From DATAPD01 sp036265385 (GTDB lineage: Bacteria > Acidobacteriota > Terriglobia > Terriglobales > Acidobacteriaceae): a stretch of 64,000 nucleotides of DNA. The stretch is taken from contig DATAPD010000042.1 of the NCBI GenBank assembly GCA_036265385.1, positions 62,001-126,000 of the forward strand. Direction: 5' to 3'. Below, piece after piece: positions 50,395-58,274 of this stretch (its first letter is position 1; every line of letters starts with the position of its first letter). The position numbers and the translations under genes are program-made. The notes below the pieces were generated by a model. It worked only from the letters and a program-made list of their open reading frames with translations, had not been told where the DNA came from and made no database searches.

Positions 50395-51942
50395 TCAGTG
50401 TCCACCTAGGTCGAGGCCGAACGAGGGCTTATCGCGGGTTCCAGTGACCTTGATCGGCAAACTCGTTTTGTCGCCTTTGCGGAAAAACGGATCGAACGGT
50501 TTCAGGAGGAAAGATTTGATTCCCGTTTGTGTCTGCGAAAGTTTCGCTTGCAAGATCAGATGCCCGTGGAAATCGAGTTCTTCCGTTTTGAGCCCGTACT
50601 TGCCAGAGAGCTGAACGCTAGCGCCCGGCACTGAAAACGTGAGCTGCTGAAAGCTGAGCACGCCTCCGCCTAACGCAAAATTGCCCTTCAAGTCTGAAAT
50701 GCTGCTACCGGCGTCTTCATCTTCAGGATGACCTTGTCCCCGGCGGCTCAAACTTTCGAGTTTCTCGCGTACTTCTTTGTTCGTGAACTGGGCAGCGCCG
50801 ACGCCGAATTTTCCGTTAAGCTTTAGGCGCTCGATGATATCGCTTTCACCTGGATTGAGATCGAACTTGGTATTCAGGCGGACAGAGCCTGTCATAAGGG
50901 GCTTTTCAGCTTTCACGACGAGGTACAGCAAGTCTTCAATTCTCCCCTTATCAATGACGACGTCAAGGAGGACTTCTCGCCCTTTATTGTCCGGGGTCTT
51001 CGCAACCATGCCGTTCGCGACAATGAAGGTATTTCGAAGCCGGGCGTTCACCGGATGAAGATAAGTGTTGCCGTTTGTACCATCGACAGTGGCGTCGTAA
51101 TCAGTAGTCAACGACATCGGATGTCCGCCGACCGTCACTGTGAAGTTTGGTGTGGTGGTTTCTCCCTGGACCCCGAGTTCTTCGAGCGGACCGCCATATT
51201 TGCCGGTTGAGTGTAGCAAGCCCCCAATGCCGTTGAATTTTCCGAGATCAGCGTTAGCAAACGTGTACGTGGCATCAAGAGGAATGTCTCCGGGCTCATC
51301 CGCATTCCAGGGACCGAATTTGCCCTTCGTGTCGATATCGCCTGGAGGAGTGTCGATGGTGAGCTTCGCGGTAAAATCGGCGGCGCGGTCAAGACCCACG
51401 TCGCGCATCACCAGGCTATGGATATCGTATTGATGAGGGGGCTTGTCAGCTTGCTTCGGCTGCATGACCATCACTGCATCATCACAGGTGATTACTTCGA
51501 CGAACGCAGGGAAATTCTTTGTTTTTTTCCAATTCATCCGTGGCTGTTTGTCGTCTTTTTTGGGCGGAATGGTGATCTTCATTCCCCGCAATCGAATTCG
51601 GTTGATATGCCAAGGTCGACGCCATATTCCCCGGATAGGGGCTTCGGCCCAAAATTCCTGGATAGAAAACAAAGGTGGAACATCGGTCCGACCTTCATGA
51701 CGAAGCACCAGCCCTGTTCCGTGGAGCCGGGCAACGGGCCAGATCGAAACGTCGAAATCCTTCAAGTCAACATCACTCTGGAAACGATCCTCTAGCATTT
51801 CAATGGCGGCTTGGCGTAGGCCCGGTCCCCAACGGTGCACAGCCCAGCGCGAAAACACGTAGCCAATGACGAACAGGAGGAGGAGGGCGATAGCGAGACT
51901 TCGCCATGTGAACCAGCGGCGCTTTGAATTTGAGGAAGCCAT
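50395..51942 (-). CDS. AsmA-like envelope protein
   Basis: A 515-residue protein with one N-terminal transmembrane helix (WRSLAIALLLLFVIGYVF, about residues 13-30) and a long periplasmic part of beta-rich repeats, for example FTAKLTIDTPPGDIDTKGKFGPWNADEPGDIPLDATYTFANADL and GVQGETTTPNFTVTVGGHPMSLTTDYDATVDGTNGN. The C-terminus contains an AsmA-type beta-helix segment ending SLPIKVTGTRDKPSFGLDLGG. AsmA-like proteins form bridge-like lipid-transfer structures between the membranes. It is smaller than AsmA or YhdP. The exact family is not certain. The start at 51942 is chosen for the membrane helix. Confidence 0.75.
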   Translation of the reverse strand: MASSNSKRRWFTWRSLAIALLLLFVIGYVFSRWAVHRWGPGLRQAAIEMLEDRFQSDVDLKDFDVSIWPVARLHGTGLVLRHEGRTDVPPLFSIQEFWAEAPIRGIWRRPWHINRIRLRGMKITIPPKKDDKQPRMNWKKTKNFPAFVEVITCDDAVMVMQPKQADKPPHQYDIHSLVMRDVGLDRAADFTAKLTIDTPPGDIDTKGKFGPWNADEPGDIPLDATYTFANADLGKFNGIGGLLHSTGKYGGPLEELGVQGETTTPNFTVTVGGHPMSLTTDYDATVDGTNGNTYLHPVNARLRNTFIVANGMVAKTPDNKGREVLLDVVIDKGRIEDLLYLVVKAEKPLMTGSVRLNTKFDLNPGESDIIERLKLNGKFGVGAAQFTNKEVREKLESLSRRGQGHPEDEDAGSSISDLKGNFALGGGVLSFQQLTFSVPGASVQLSGKYGLKTEELDFHGHLILQAKLSQTQTGIKSFLLKPFDPFFRKGDKTSLPIKVTGTRDKPSFGLDLGGH

Positions 51943-52105
51943 CGAAGGTGTTACAGGCCGGGAATAGTGCGCGCACACGAAATGCCCCGAGCATGTTTGT
52001 GCAGTGTAGCGCACCAACTACGAACCAAGGACTAGGGTGAAAACTTGAGAAGTGAGCAGGATTTCATATGGTCCCAGTTGCTAACGGAAGATGATTTAAT
52101 GGATT

Positions 52106-52324
52106 ATGTCTTCTGACCAGCCTAGGGTAACCGCTCGCACTGCAGCCGGATTGTGCGATGACTGCGTGCACAAGAAATCAATCGTGTCCGCGAGCGGATC
52201 AGAATTTGTGCAGTGTCAAAGAGGTTTGAGGGACCGCACATTTCCCAAATACCCGCGCTTGCCAGTGCTGTCTTGTGGCGGCTACGAGAAAAAACCGAAG
52301 AATCAACATAACAATTCCTATTGA
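52106..52324 (+). CDS. Small cysteine-rich protein of unknown function
   Basis: A 72-residue protein with four cysteines in the order CxxC ... C ... C (LCDDCVH at about residue 16, FVQCQRG at 35, LSCGGYE at 55). The spacing suggests a zinc knuckle. It is cytoplasmic and basic. I do not recognise a family. No strong ribosome binding site is visible. It is short and the evidence is the regular cysteine pattern and location in a gap between an AsmA-like gene and another small gene. Confidence 0.5.
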   Translation: MSSDQPRVTARTAAGLCDDCVHKKSIVSASGSEFVQCQRGLRDRTFPKYPRLPVLSCGGYEKKPKNQHNNSY

Positions 52325-52375
52325 CAACTCTCAAGACAGTGCCAGAATGACGCCAACTGTGGGTGAGGCTCTGGC

Positions 52376-52897
52376 ATGACTATCCTTGAAACGACTTCGT
52401 ATTTTCAGTGTTGCAAGACTGGAAACATCCCGTTGTTGAGTGTTCTTGTGACTGGCTTTTTGTTGCTTTTGGTTGCTGGTACAAGCTTTGCGCAGGACAC
52501 GTTTGCCGTGCGTAATCTTAACAAGCAAAAATGGCCCGAAGCTGAGGCCAAGCGCATTTACCTACTTGCGACGCAGGCGGTAGAACGCGAATTTAAGCTC
52601 ACCCATTCCGTGCATCCCAAGTTCACGCTCGTGCTCGGATACGCAAATGATCAAATGGACACTACTTCGGGCGAATTGCGCCTTACGAAATGGGACCGCA
52701 GCCTTTTCACTGATGGTGTAATCCTATTTTCCATGGAGCAAGTGCTGACCCCAGACGTCCGGCGCGAACTGATGCGGCGCACGCTCAAAGCGGCCGACTC
52801 AACCGTCTCGGTCGACGAAGAAAAGGATAAAGTTTTTGCGGTGCCGATTGCCCCCATGTCGGCTGAGCTTCCGCCCGTTTCGTCTCCTCGCCGATAA
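52376..52897 (+). CDS. Exported protein of unknown function
   Basis: A 173-residue protein with a signal peptide (LSVLVTGFLLLLVAGTSFAQD at about residues 20-40) and a mature part of about 130 residues including EAKRIYLLATQAVEREFKLTHSVHPKFTLVLGYANDQMDTTSGELRLTKWD. No family recognised. The signal peptide is preceded by an unusually long polar N-terminus (MTILETTSYFQCCKTGNIP), so an internal start may be used. The CADD-like gene follows after 106 nt. Confidence 0.6.
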   Translation: MTILETTSYFQCCKTGNIPLLSVLVTGFLLLLVAGTSFAQDTFAVRNLNKQKWPEAEAKRIYLLATQAVEREFKLTHSVHPKFTLVLGYANDQMDTTSGELRLTKWDRSLFTDGVILFSMEQVLTPDVRRELMRRTLKAADSTVSVDEEKDKVFAVPIAPMSAELPPVSSPRR

Positions 52898-53003
52898 CCT
52901 GTTTCCGGTTTTTTTCATATAAGGAACCCGGGCCTGTTCTGTGCACTTGCGATCCAGCTTTCACCGCACTTATAGTGAGAGTTCTTTCTGATGAGGTGAA
53001 AGC

Positions 53004-53705
53004 ATGGACGTTTCGCAATTCTTTAATGAGTTGGACGAACGCATTCGTAAATATGATCTGTTGTGCCATCCGTTTTATCAGGCATGGAGTTCCGGCAAGT
53101 TAACGAACGAGGACCTGCGCGAATATGCGCAAGACTATTATCCACACGTGCAGGCATTCCCAACCTACCTAGCGGAGTTTGGGGTGCGGTTGCCTGACGG
53201 AGAGATGCGCAGAGCGGTGTTAGCCAACATGAGCGATGAAAAGGGTGGAGAAGATGTGTTTGGCGAACCAGCTCGGTCGCACGCGGAACTTTGGCTGGAT
53301 TTTGTGGAGGGTATGGGCGCTCCGCGTTCGCGCCGTGGCAGAGAAGCGGCTCCTGCCATGAAGCGTTTGATGATGTCCTTCCACCACGTGGCTGCTGAAG
53401 GAATGCCCGAAGAAGCCTTAGCTGCTTTCTATGCACACGAATCGCAGGTGCCTCGAATTGCGGAAGCAAAAGAGGAAGGTTTGCGCAGTCTTTACGGAGC
53501 CGACGCTACAACGTACGGGTACTTCACCCTGCACAAGACTGCTGACGTGTACCATTCGAATGTCTGGAAGCAGCAGCTCGGAAAGGCCGTGAACGGCAAT
53601 CCAGCAGCATCACAGCGTGCCTTGGATGCAGCGGAAGCAGCCGCAAAGGCGCTATGGCAAACACTGGATGGAATCGAGGCAGAACGCATGGCGCGTGCGG
53701 CGTAG
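53004..53705 (+). CDS. CADD/TenA-like (PqqC superfamily) protein
   Basis: A 233-residue helical haem-oxygenase-like fold protein. The order FFNELDERIRKYDLLCHPFYQAWSSGKLTNEDLREYAQDYYPHVQAFPTYLAEF (about residues 6-59), MSDEKGGED, HAELWLDFVEGMG, then ALAAFYAHESQVPRIAEAKEEGL (about 135-157) with histidine and glutamate residues for a di-iron site, matches the CADD family. Chlamydial CADD makes para-aminobenzoate for folate from a tyrosine of its own chain, so this protein may serve an alternative folate route. GAGGTGAAAGC precedes the ATG. A perfect terminator follows. Confidence 0.82.
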   Translation: MDVSQFFNELDERIRKYDLLCHPFYQAWSSGKLTNEDLREYAQDYYPHVQAFPTYLAEFGVRLPDGEMRRAVLANMSDEKGGEDVFGEPARSHAELWLDFVEGMGAPRSRRGREAAPAMKRLMMSFHHVAAEGMPEEALAAFYAHESQVPRIAEAKEEGLRSLYGADATTYGYFTLHKTADVYHSNVWKQQLGKAVNGNPAASQRALDAAEAAAKALWQTLDGIEAERMARAA

Positions 53706-53723
53706 CCAAGATTTGTGATCGAC

Positions 53724-54641
53724 TCAATGCGAGCCACCAATTGGTGGCTCTTTTCCTTGGATGTCGCTGAAGGTCACTTCCTGCCACTCCGACGACGGAA
53801 AGTACCAATTGCTGGCACCGGCTTCGTGATTGTTTTTTTCGTGCGGACCCCAAAGCGAGCCCTCGTCGCGCCAGTAATCCATTCCCAACTGAAGAAGGGC
53901 GCCTGTCGAGATACGGACGCGCGCTCTTGCGGTGCAGCCTTCGAGATGTCCTGGGGGAATCAAGGCTCGGCCTGATGCGCTCCAAAAATGCCAGATGCGG
54001 TCGGGACGTTGGCTAACCCGCATCGAGACAGCCCGGTTTGGAATTTTGGAACGTAGCGCATCCTCCGGCATGGGTTCGTGATTGTTTTGCGCAAACCATG
54101 GGTCACGCCAATAAAGACCGCCGCGAATGCGGCCAGCATCGTGATTTAGCAGGATGTCCCGATCATCGATGCGACAGAGAAGTTCAGTCCAAGCGATTTC
54201 AACGGTTGCCGTTTCGTGTGATGGTTGTCGAATATCGGCGATGGCGGCTCCCCATAGAAGAGCGAAGCGGAACTCCGGTGGGCGCTCCAGGACGGTCACA
54301 TAGCCGGTTTTGTAGCGAACTTCGTCAGGGACCCGGGGATCGTTATGCACGATGAAGGGCTCTGAGGTTTTCGCGCGGCCTTCTCTTCCAATGAGTGTGA
54401 TCGGACCGCTTGGGGCATGCATGGGGACGAGCGCGAAGATCGTCGAATCCGAAACGATTCTGTAAAGAGCGCTGATGTTTCCGAAGCGAACAGCTCTTGC
54501 CCCTTGAAACGAAGTCCCATGTATCTCAATGCGAGTGCCTTCTTGGCCGCTTGTTGGGAAAAATGAGGTGATCTCGAGCTGCCCGTGTGCGAGTGTGTGA
54601 GCCAGAATGATGAGTAGCAGAATGTAAAAGCGCTTGGCCAT
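53724..54641 (-). CDS. IPT/TIG-domain secreted protein
   Basis: A 305-residue protein with a signal peptide (MAKRFYILLLIILAHTLAHGQ). An IPT/TIG immunoglobulin-like domain follows (about residues 22-100: ITSFFPTSGQEGTRIEIHGTSFQGARAVRFG). The rest (WDYWRDEGSLW-like GMDYWRDEGSLWGPHEKNNHEAGASNWYFPSSEWQEVTF) has a mixed beta pattern and no family I recognise. It is probably an envelope or secreted protein. Its last eight codons are the terminator palindrome of the CADD-like gene (EPPIGGSH), an unusual overlap of coding sequence and terminator. Confidence 0.78.
   Translation of the reverse strand: MAKRFYILLLIILAHTLAHGQLEITSFFPTSGQEGTRIEIHGTSFQGARAVRFGNISALYRIVSDSTIFALVPMHAPSGPITLIGREGRAKTSEPFIVHNDPRVPDEVRYKTGYVTVLERPPEFRFALLWGAAIADIRQPSHETATVEIAWTELLCRIDDRDILLNHDAGRIRGGLYWRDPWFAQNNHEPMPEDALRSKIPNRAVSMRVSQRPDRIWHFWSASGRALIPPGHLEGCTARARVRISTGALLQLGMDYWRDEGSLWGPHEKNNHEAGASNWYFPSSEWQEVTFSDIQGKEPPIGGSH
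53731..53755 (+). terminator. Terminator of the CADD-like gene, inside the neighbouring coding end
   Basis: A perfect 20-nt palindrome (53731-53750) is followed by TTTT. It lies 26 nt after the CADD-like stop and also encodes the last residues of the convergent IPT protein (stop codon 53724-53726). Confidence 0.75.
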
Positions 54642-54750
54642 TGCCGGTTGATTGTGAGGAGAAGCGGGGAACTCGGCTGTGATGGCTGAACAAGCCCCTT
54701 GGTCACGAGCCGAGTGAGGTCGGTAAAATCAGCTTTCGACAGGAGGGATG

Positions 54751-55146
54751 ATGGCCAAGACTATCCCGATTGGCGCGCGTGCCGAAGTGGAAGAGACGGT
54801 TGAGTTTGAGCAAACGCTAACTGCTCACCACGCTTCTCTGCCGCCCGTGTACTCGACACCAGATATGATCCGGTTGATGGAGACCGCCGCGTTTCATGCT
54901 TTGCAGCCCTATTGTGAGGGCGATGAAATTACGGTTGGAACAGCAATCCATGTGGAGCATCGGGCGGCGAGTGGTGTTGGCGCAAGAGTGAAGGCGGAAG
55001 CTGTGCTGGAATCCTTTGACGGCAAGTTCTATACCGTGCGAGTGACAGCACGCGATGATGTTCAGGAAATAGGACGCGGTACCGTGGGGCGGACTGTTGT
55101 CAGTATTTCCAAATTCATGGCGCGACTGAGGAAGAGCGAAGGGTAA
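54751..55146 (+). CDS. Hotdog-fold thioesterase (FlK-like)
   Basis: A 131-residue hotdog protein similar to fluoroacetyl-CoA thioesterase FlK. The catalytic set is visible: threonine in YSTPDMIRLMETAAF (about residues 35-49), the adjacent glutamate in METAA, and histidine in GTAIHVEHRAASGVG (about 65-79). Members hydrolyse acyl-CoA thioesters, and the substrate is unknown. The start could be 54748, but AGGAGG sits only 1 nt before it. The second ATG (54751) has proper spacing. Confidence 0.82.
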   Translation: MAKTIPIGARAEVEETVEFEQTLTAHHASLPPVYSTPDMIRLMETAAFHALQPYCEGDEITVGTAIHVEHRAASGVGARVKAEAVLESFDGKFYTVRVTARDDVQEIGRGTVGRTVVSISKFMARLRKSEG

Positions 55147-55178
55147 TGCCAAAGACAAATTTTCGAGAGAGATGAACC

Positions 55179-56018
55179 ATGGCGGACATTGAACAACAGA
55201 AAGCGAAGGCGATCGCATTCAGACAAATGCACCACGGTCCGAAACTCCTGGTGTTACCCAACGCATGGGATGTGATCAGTGCTCGCATCATGGAAGAAGC
55301 GGGATTTGGTGCCATCGCAACGACCAGCGCGGGAGTGGCATTTACGCTGGGATATCCGGATGGGCAGAAGATTTCGCGGGAAGAGATGTTAGCGCGCGTG
55401 ACGCGCATTTCTCGCGCCGTGAGGGTGCCAGTTACTGCGGATGTGGAGTCGGGTTATGGCCATCGTCCGGAGGATGCAGCGTCAACAACGGTGGGCGTGA
55501 TTGAGGCAGGCGCAGTAGGAATGAATCTTGAGGACGGAACTGCTGATCCTGCGTTTCCATTAGTGGACTTGTCGCGGCAAATCGAGAAGATACACGCCGT
55601 CCGAGAGTCGGCGATGAAGTCGAAAGTTCTAATCGTCTTGAATGCGCGTACTGACGTGTTTCTCGACAAAGTTGGGCCAGAGGAATCGCGCTACGATGCG
55701 ACACTGAAACGAGTGATTGCATATCGTGACGCAGGCGCAGATTGCGTTTTCGTGCCGGGATTGAGTGAGCGGGAAGCAATTGGTCGGCTGGTGAAAGATG
55801 TCCAGTGCCCGGTCAATATCCTGGTTGGGCCGGGCTCTCCGACTGTGAGCGAATTGGAAGCATTGGGAGTGGCCCGAATTACTGTGGGATCGGCACTGAT
55901 GCGAGCAACGCTAGGCAAAGTCAAAAAAGCCGTTGAAGAACTTAAGAATTCCGGAACCTACGACGAGCTTGATGACGGAATCCCGTATGCTGAAGTGAAT
56001 AGTCTTTTGAGCCGCTAG
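55179..56018 (+). CDS. Isocitrate lyase / PEP mutase superfamily protein
   Basis: A 279-residue TIM-barrel enzyme. The N-terminal LLVLPNAWDVISARIMEEAGFGAIATTSAGVAFTLGYPDG (about residues 24-62), the metal-binding VTADVESGYG (about 86-95) and the loop GVIEAGAVGMNLEDG (about 107-121) are typical of the methylisocitrate-lyase-like / oxaloacetate-decarboxylase group. The KKCGH-type loop cysteine of isocitrate lyases is not present, so the reaction is more likely a C-C cleavage on a small keto acid or a decarboxylation. It lies in a short-spaced row with the hotdog thioesterase (33 nt) and a YfcE-like phosphoesterase (3 nt after its stop). Confidence 0.85.
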   Translation: MADIEQQKAKAIAFRQMHHGPKLLVLPNAWDVISARIMEEAGFGAIATTSAGVAFTLGYPDGQKISREEMLARVTRISRAVRVPVTADVESGYGHRPEDAASTTVGVIEAGAVGMNLEDGTADPAFPLVDLSRQIEKIHAVRESAMKSKVLIVLNARTDVFLDKVGPEESRYDATLKRVIAYRDAGADCVFVPGLSEREAIGRLVKDVQCPVNILVGPGSPTVSELEALGVARITVGSALMRATLGKVKKAVEELKNSGTYDELDDGIPYAEVNSLLSR

Positions 56019-56021
56019 CCA

Positions 56022-56483
56022 ATGACAGTGATTGGCGTCATCTCCGACACGCATGGATTGTTAAGGCCGGAAGCGATCGAAGCTCTCCGTGGTGTTCGAA
56101 AAATCATCCATGCTGGCGATGTCGGGGAACCGAAGGTCCTTCGCGAACTCGAAAAAGTAGCTCCGGTCGTGGCGGTTCGAGGGAATGTGGATGGAGCTTG
56201 GGCGAATCACATTCCGACAAGTCAGGTCGTCGAAGTTGATGATGTTTCGATCTATGTATTGCACATTCTTGAGGAATTGGATTTGAAGCCCGAGGCGGCA
56301 GGGTTCAGCGCGGTAGTGTACGGTCATAGCCATCAACCCAAGGTGGAACAAAAGAACGGCGTCTTGTATTTCAACCCTGGGAGTGCGGGAGCGCGTCGAT
56401 TCAGGTTACCAGTGAGTATTGGGAAATTAACAGTAACTCGGGGTCGTTTGTCCGCGCAGATTATCGAATTAGATGTGAGATAA
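56022..56483 (+). CDS. YfcE/MJ0936 family metallophosphoesterase
   Basis: A 153-residue calcineurin-like phosphoesterase. The metal ligands are in VISDTHGLLRP (about residues 6-16), IIHAGDVGE (about 28-36), AVRGNVDG (about 50-57) and YGHSHQPKV (about 100-108), the full set of a binuclear site. The family hydrolyses phosphodiesters in vitro, with unknown cellular substrates. The ATG comes 3 nt after the stop of the preceding gene, so translation is coupled. Confidence 0.9.
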   Translation: MTVIGVISDTHGLLRPEAIEALRGVRKIIHAGDVGEPKVLRELEKVAPVVAVRGNVDGAWANHIPTSQVVEVDDVSIYVLHILEELDLKPEAAGFSAVVYGHSHQPKVEQKNGVLYFNPGSAGARRFRLPVSIGKLTVTRGRLSAQIIELDVR

Positions 56484-56552
56484 GCCTCGGCTGAAAATAT
56501 GCATGCCGGCGGATGGCAAGATGCTGCCGCCCGAAGATTTACAATCCAGCCA

Positions 56553-57725
56553 GTGTCCATCGACTTTCAGATACAAGCGACAAGTGGGCCCGCGCGCACA
56601 GGGCGTCTTACAACTCCGCATGGTGAAATCGAGACGCCGGTTTTTATGCCGGTAGGAACTCTGGCAACTGTGAAGGGGGTGTCCCAGGATCTGCTGGAAG
56701 AATTGGGCGCGCAAATCATCCTCGGGAACACTTACCATCTATATCTTCGGCCGGGAGTCGAAACTGTTCGAGCTCTGAGTGGCCTGCATGGCTTCATGTC
56801 GTGGAATAGGGCCATTCTCACCGATTCCGGCGGCTTTCAAGTTTTCAGTTTGAATGAGCTTCGGAAGGTCACCGAGGAAGGGGTGACATTCCGCTCCCAC
56901 CTGGATGGTTCTTCGCATTTCTTCACTCCAGAAAGCGCGATGGCGGCACAGATTGGTTTAGGCGCGGACATCATCATGGCATTCGATGAATGCACCGAAT
57001 ACCCCGCAGAACAGGAGCGAACGCGGGCTTCCATGGAGCTCACCCTGCGGTGGGCGGAAAGATCAAAGAAGTATTTCGAGGAACATAAGAACGAGGTGCC
57101 TTGGGAGAGGCTCAAGGCTTCAGGTTCCGAGCTTGAGGGAGGGGCGACAAGCCATGCGACTCAGTCGCTGTTTGGAATTGTTCAAGGTGGCATGGACCTA
57201 GGTCTGAGGCGCGAGTCGGCGGAGCGAACCATGGGAATCGGTTTTCCCGGTTATGCGATTGGAGGCTTGAGCGTGGGGGAGCCTCGAGCGCGAACTCGCG
57301 AAGTCGTTGCGGCAACCCTCGAGTATTTGCCGATCGACCAACCCCGATACCTGATGGGGGTTGGAACTCCAGAGGAGGTCGTTGAATACTCGATGATGGG
57401 CGTGGACATGATGGATTGCGTGTTGCCGACGCGGGCGGCACGTCATGGGCTGCTTTTTACGTCTGAAGGAAAGGTGTCGATCAAGCAGGCGCGTTATGCG
57501 CAAGACGAGAACCAACTCGACCCGAGCTGCAGCTGCCGAGTGTGTCACCGGTACTCACGAGCATACCTTCGGCATCTGTATGCTTCGAATGAAGTGCTGG
57601 CACAGGTCCTCAATACGATTCACAATCTGAGCTACTACCTTGACACTATGAAGTCTGTCCGGCATTCTATTCAACTTGGGGGAAAGCCCCGCTTCGCTAC
57701 TGAGAGTACGCAGGCGAAAACGTAG
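56553..57725 (+). CDS. tgt: tRNA-guanine transglycosylase
   Basis: A 390-residue queuine/preQ1 transglycosylase that replaces guanine 34 in tRNAs with GUN anticodons. Visible: TPVFMPVGTLATVKG (about residues 28-42), ILTDSGGFQVFSL (about 88-100, catalytic aspartate), FGIVQGG, LMGVGTPEEVVE and the zinc site CSCRVCHRYSRAYLRHL (about 327-343). About 20 extra residues (SGSELEGGATSHATQS region, about 190-206) lie before FGIVQGG compared with what I expect. The GTG start at 56553 fits the family N-terminus. An ATG at 56499 is also open. It leads the tgt-yajC-secDF order. Confidence 0.92.
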   Translation: MSIDFQIQATSGPARTGRLTTPHGEIETPVFMPVGTLATVKGVSQDLLEELGAQIILGNTYHLYLRPGVETVRALSGLHGFMSWNRAILTDSGGFQVFSLNELRKVTEEGVTFRSHLDGSSHFFTPESAMAAQIGLGADIIMAFDECTEYPAEQERTRASMELTLRWAERSKKYFEEHKNEVPWERLKASGSELEGGATSHATQSLFGIVQGGMDLGLRRESAERTMGIGFPGYAIGGLSVGEPRARTREVVAATLEYLPIDQPRYLMGVGTPEEVVEYSMMGVDMMDCVLPTRAARHGLLFTSEGKVSIKQARYAQDENQLDPSCSCRVCHRYSRAYLRHLYASNEVLAQVLNTIHNLSYYLDTMKSVRHSIQLGGKPRFATESTQAKT

Positions 57726-57807
57726 CTCGTCATCCCCGGTTCCAAGCCCAGCGGTCGAAGGATATCCGGTCTAAAAGAGAGATTCCCCAGGACAGGAACA
57801 GAGTGCG

Positions 57808-57860
57808 AGCGCGCTCGCGTTTCGCCGATGACCGGTGATCGGCAGATGATCCTCAGGATT
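57808..57860 (+). other. Palindromic segments between tgt and yajC
   Basis: GCGAGCGCGCTCGC, a perfect 14-nt palindrome at about 57808-57821, and GCCGAT/ATCGGC, a 6-bp stem with an 8-nt loop just after it. No T tract. They may process or pause the transcript between tgt and yajC. The 170-nt gap holds no gene. Confidence 0.35.
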
Positions 57861-57895
57861 GAACTTCTATCGCGGTTCGATGGGCGGTCTAAGTA

Positions 57896-58240
57896 ATGAT
57901 CATGATCGGCAACATCACAAATTTGGCTGTTTTCCAAAGTAGCTCGCCGGTTGCTGGAGGGGGTCTCGGTTTCCTCCTGCCGATCATCCTGATGTTTGGG
58001 GTGTTCTACTTCCTGTTAATTCGGCCTCAGCAGGTCCGCCAAAAGAAATGGCAAGCCATGCTGGGTGAGTTGAAGGCCGGGGATCGCGTGGTCACGAGCG
58101 GGGGGCTCAAAGGATCAATCATGTCGGTGAAAGACGATTCCCTAGTTTTGCGAGTACCTCCCGACAATTTGAAACTGGAGGTAAGTCGGGCATCGATTGT
58201 CACGGTGACCAAACCAGACGAACCGGAGAAAGAGAAGTAG
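57896..58240 (+). CDS. yajC: Sec translocase accessory protein YajC
   Basis: A 114-residue inner-membrane protein of the SecDF-YajC complex. One hydrophobic helix (GFLLPIILMFGVFYFLLIRP, about residues 24-43) is followed by QQVRQKKWQAMLGELKAGDRVVTSGGLKGSI, the YajC signature, and a lysine/glutamate-rich tail. Complete and of typical size. Its partners secD and secF follow directly. The first ATG (57896) may be replaced by the one at 57902. Confidence 0.93.
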   Translation: MIMIGNITNLAVFQSSSPVAGGGLGFLLPIILMFGVFYFLLIRPQQVRQKKWQAMLGELKAGDRVVTSGGLKGSIMSVKDDSLVLRVPPDNLKLEVSRASIVTVTKPDEPEKEK

Positions 58241-58274
58241 TGCGGCAGCAATTCCCATTCACGCTGAATTTGTT

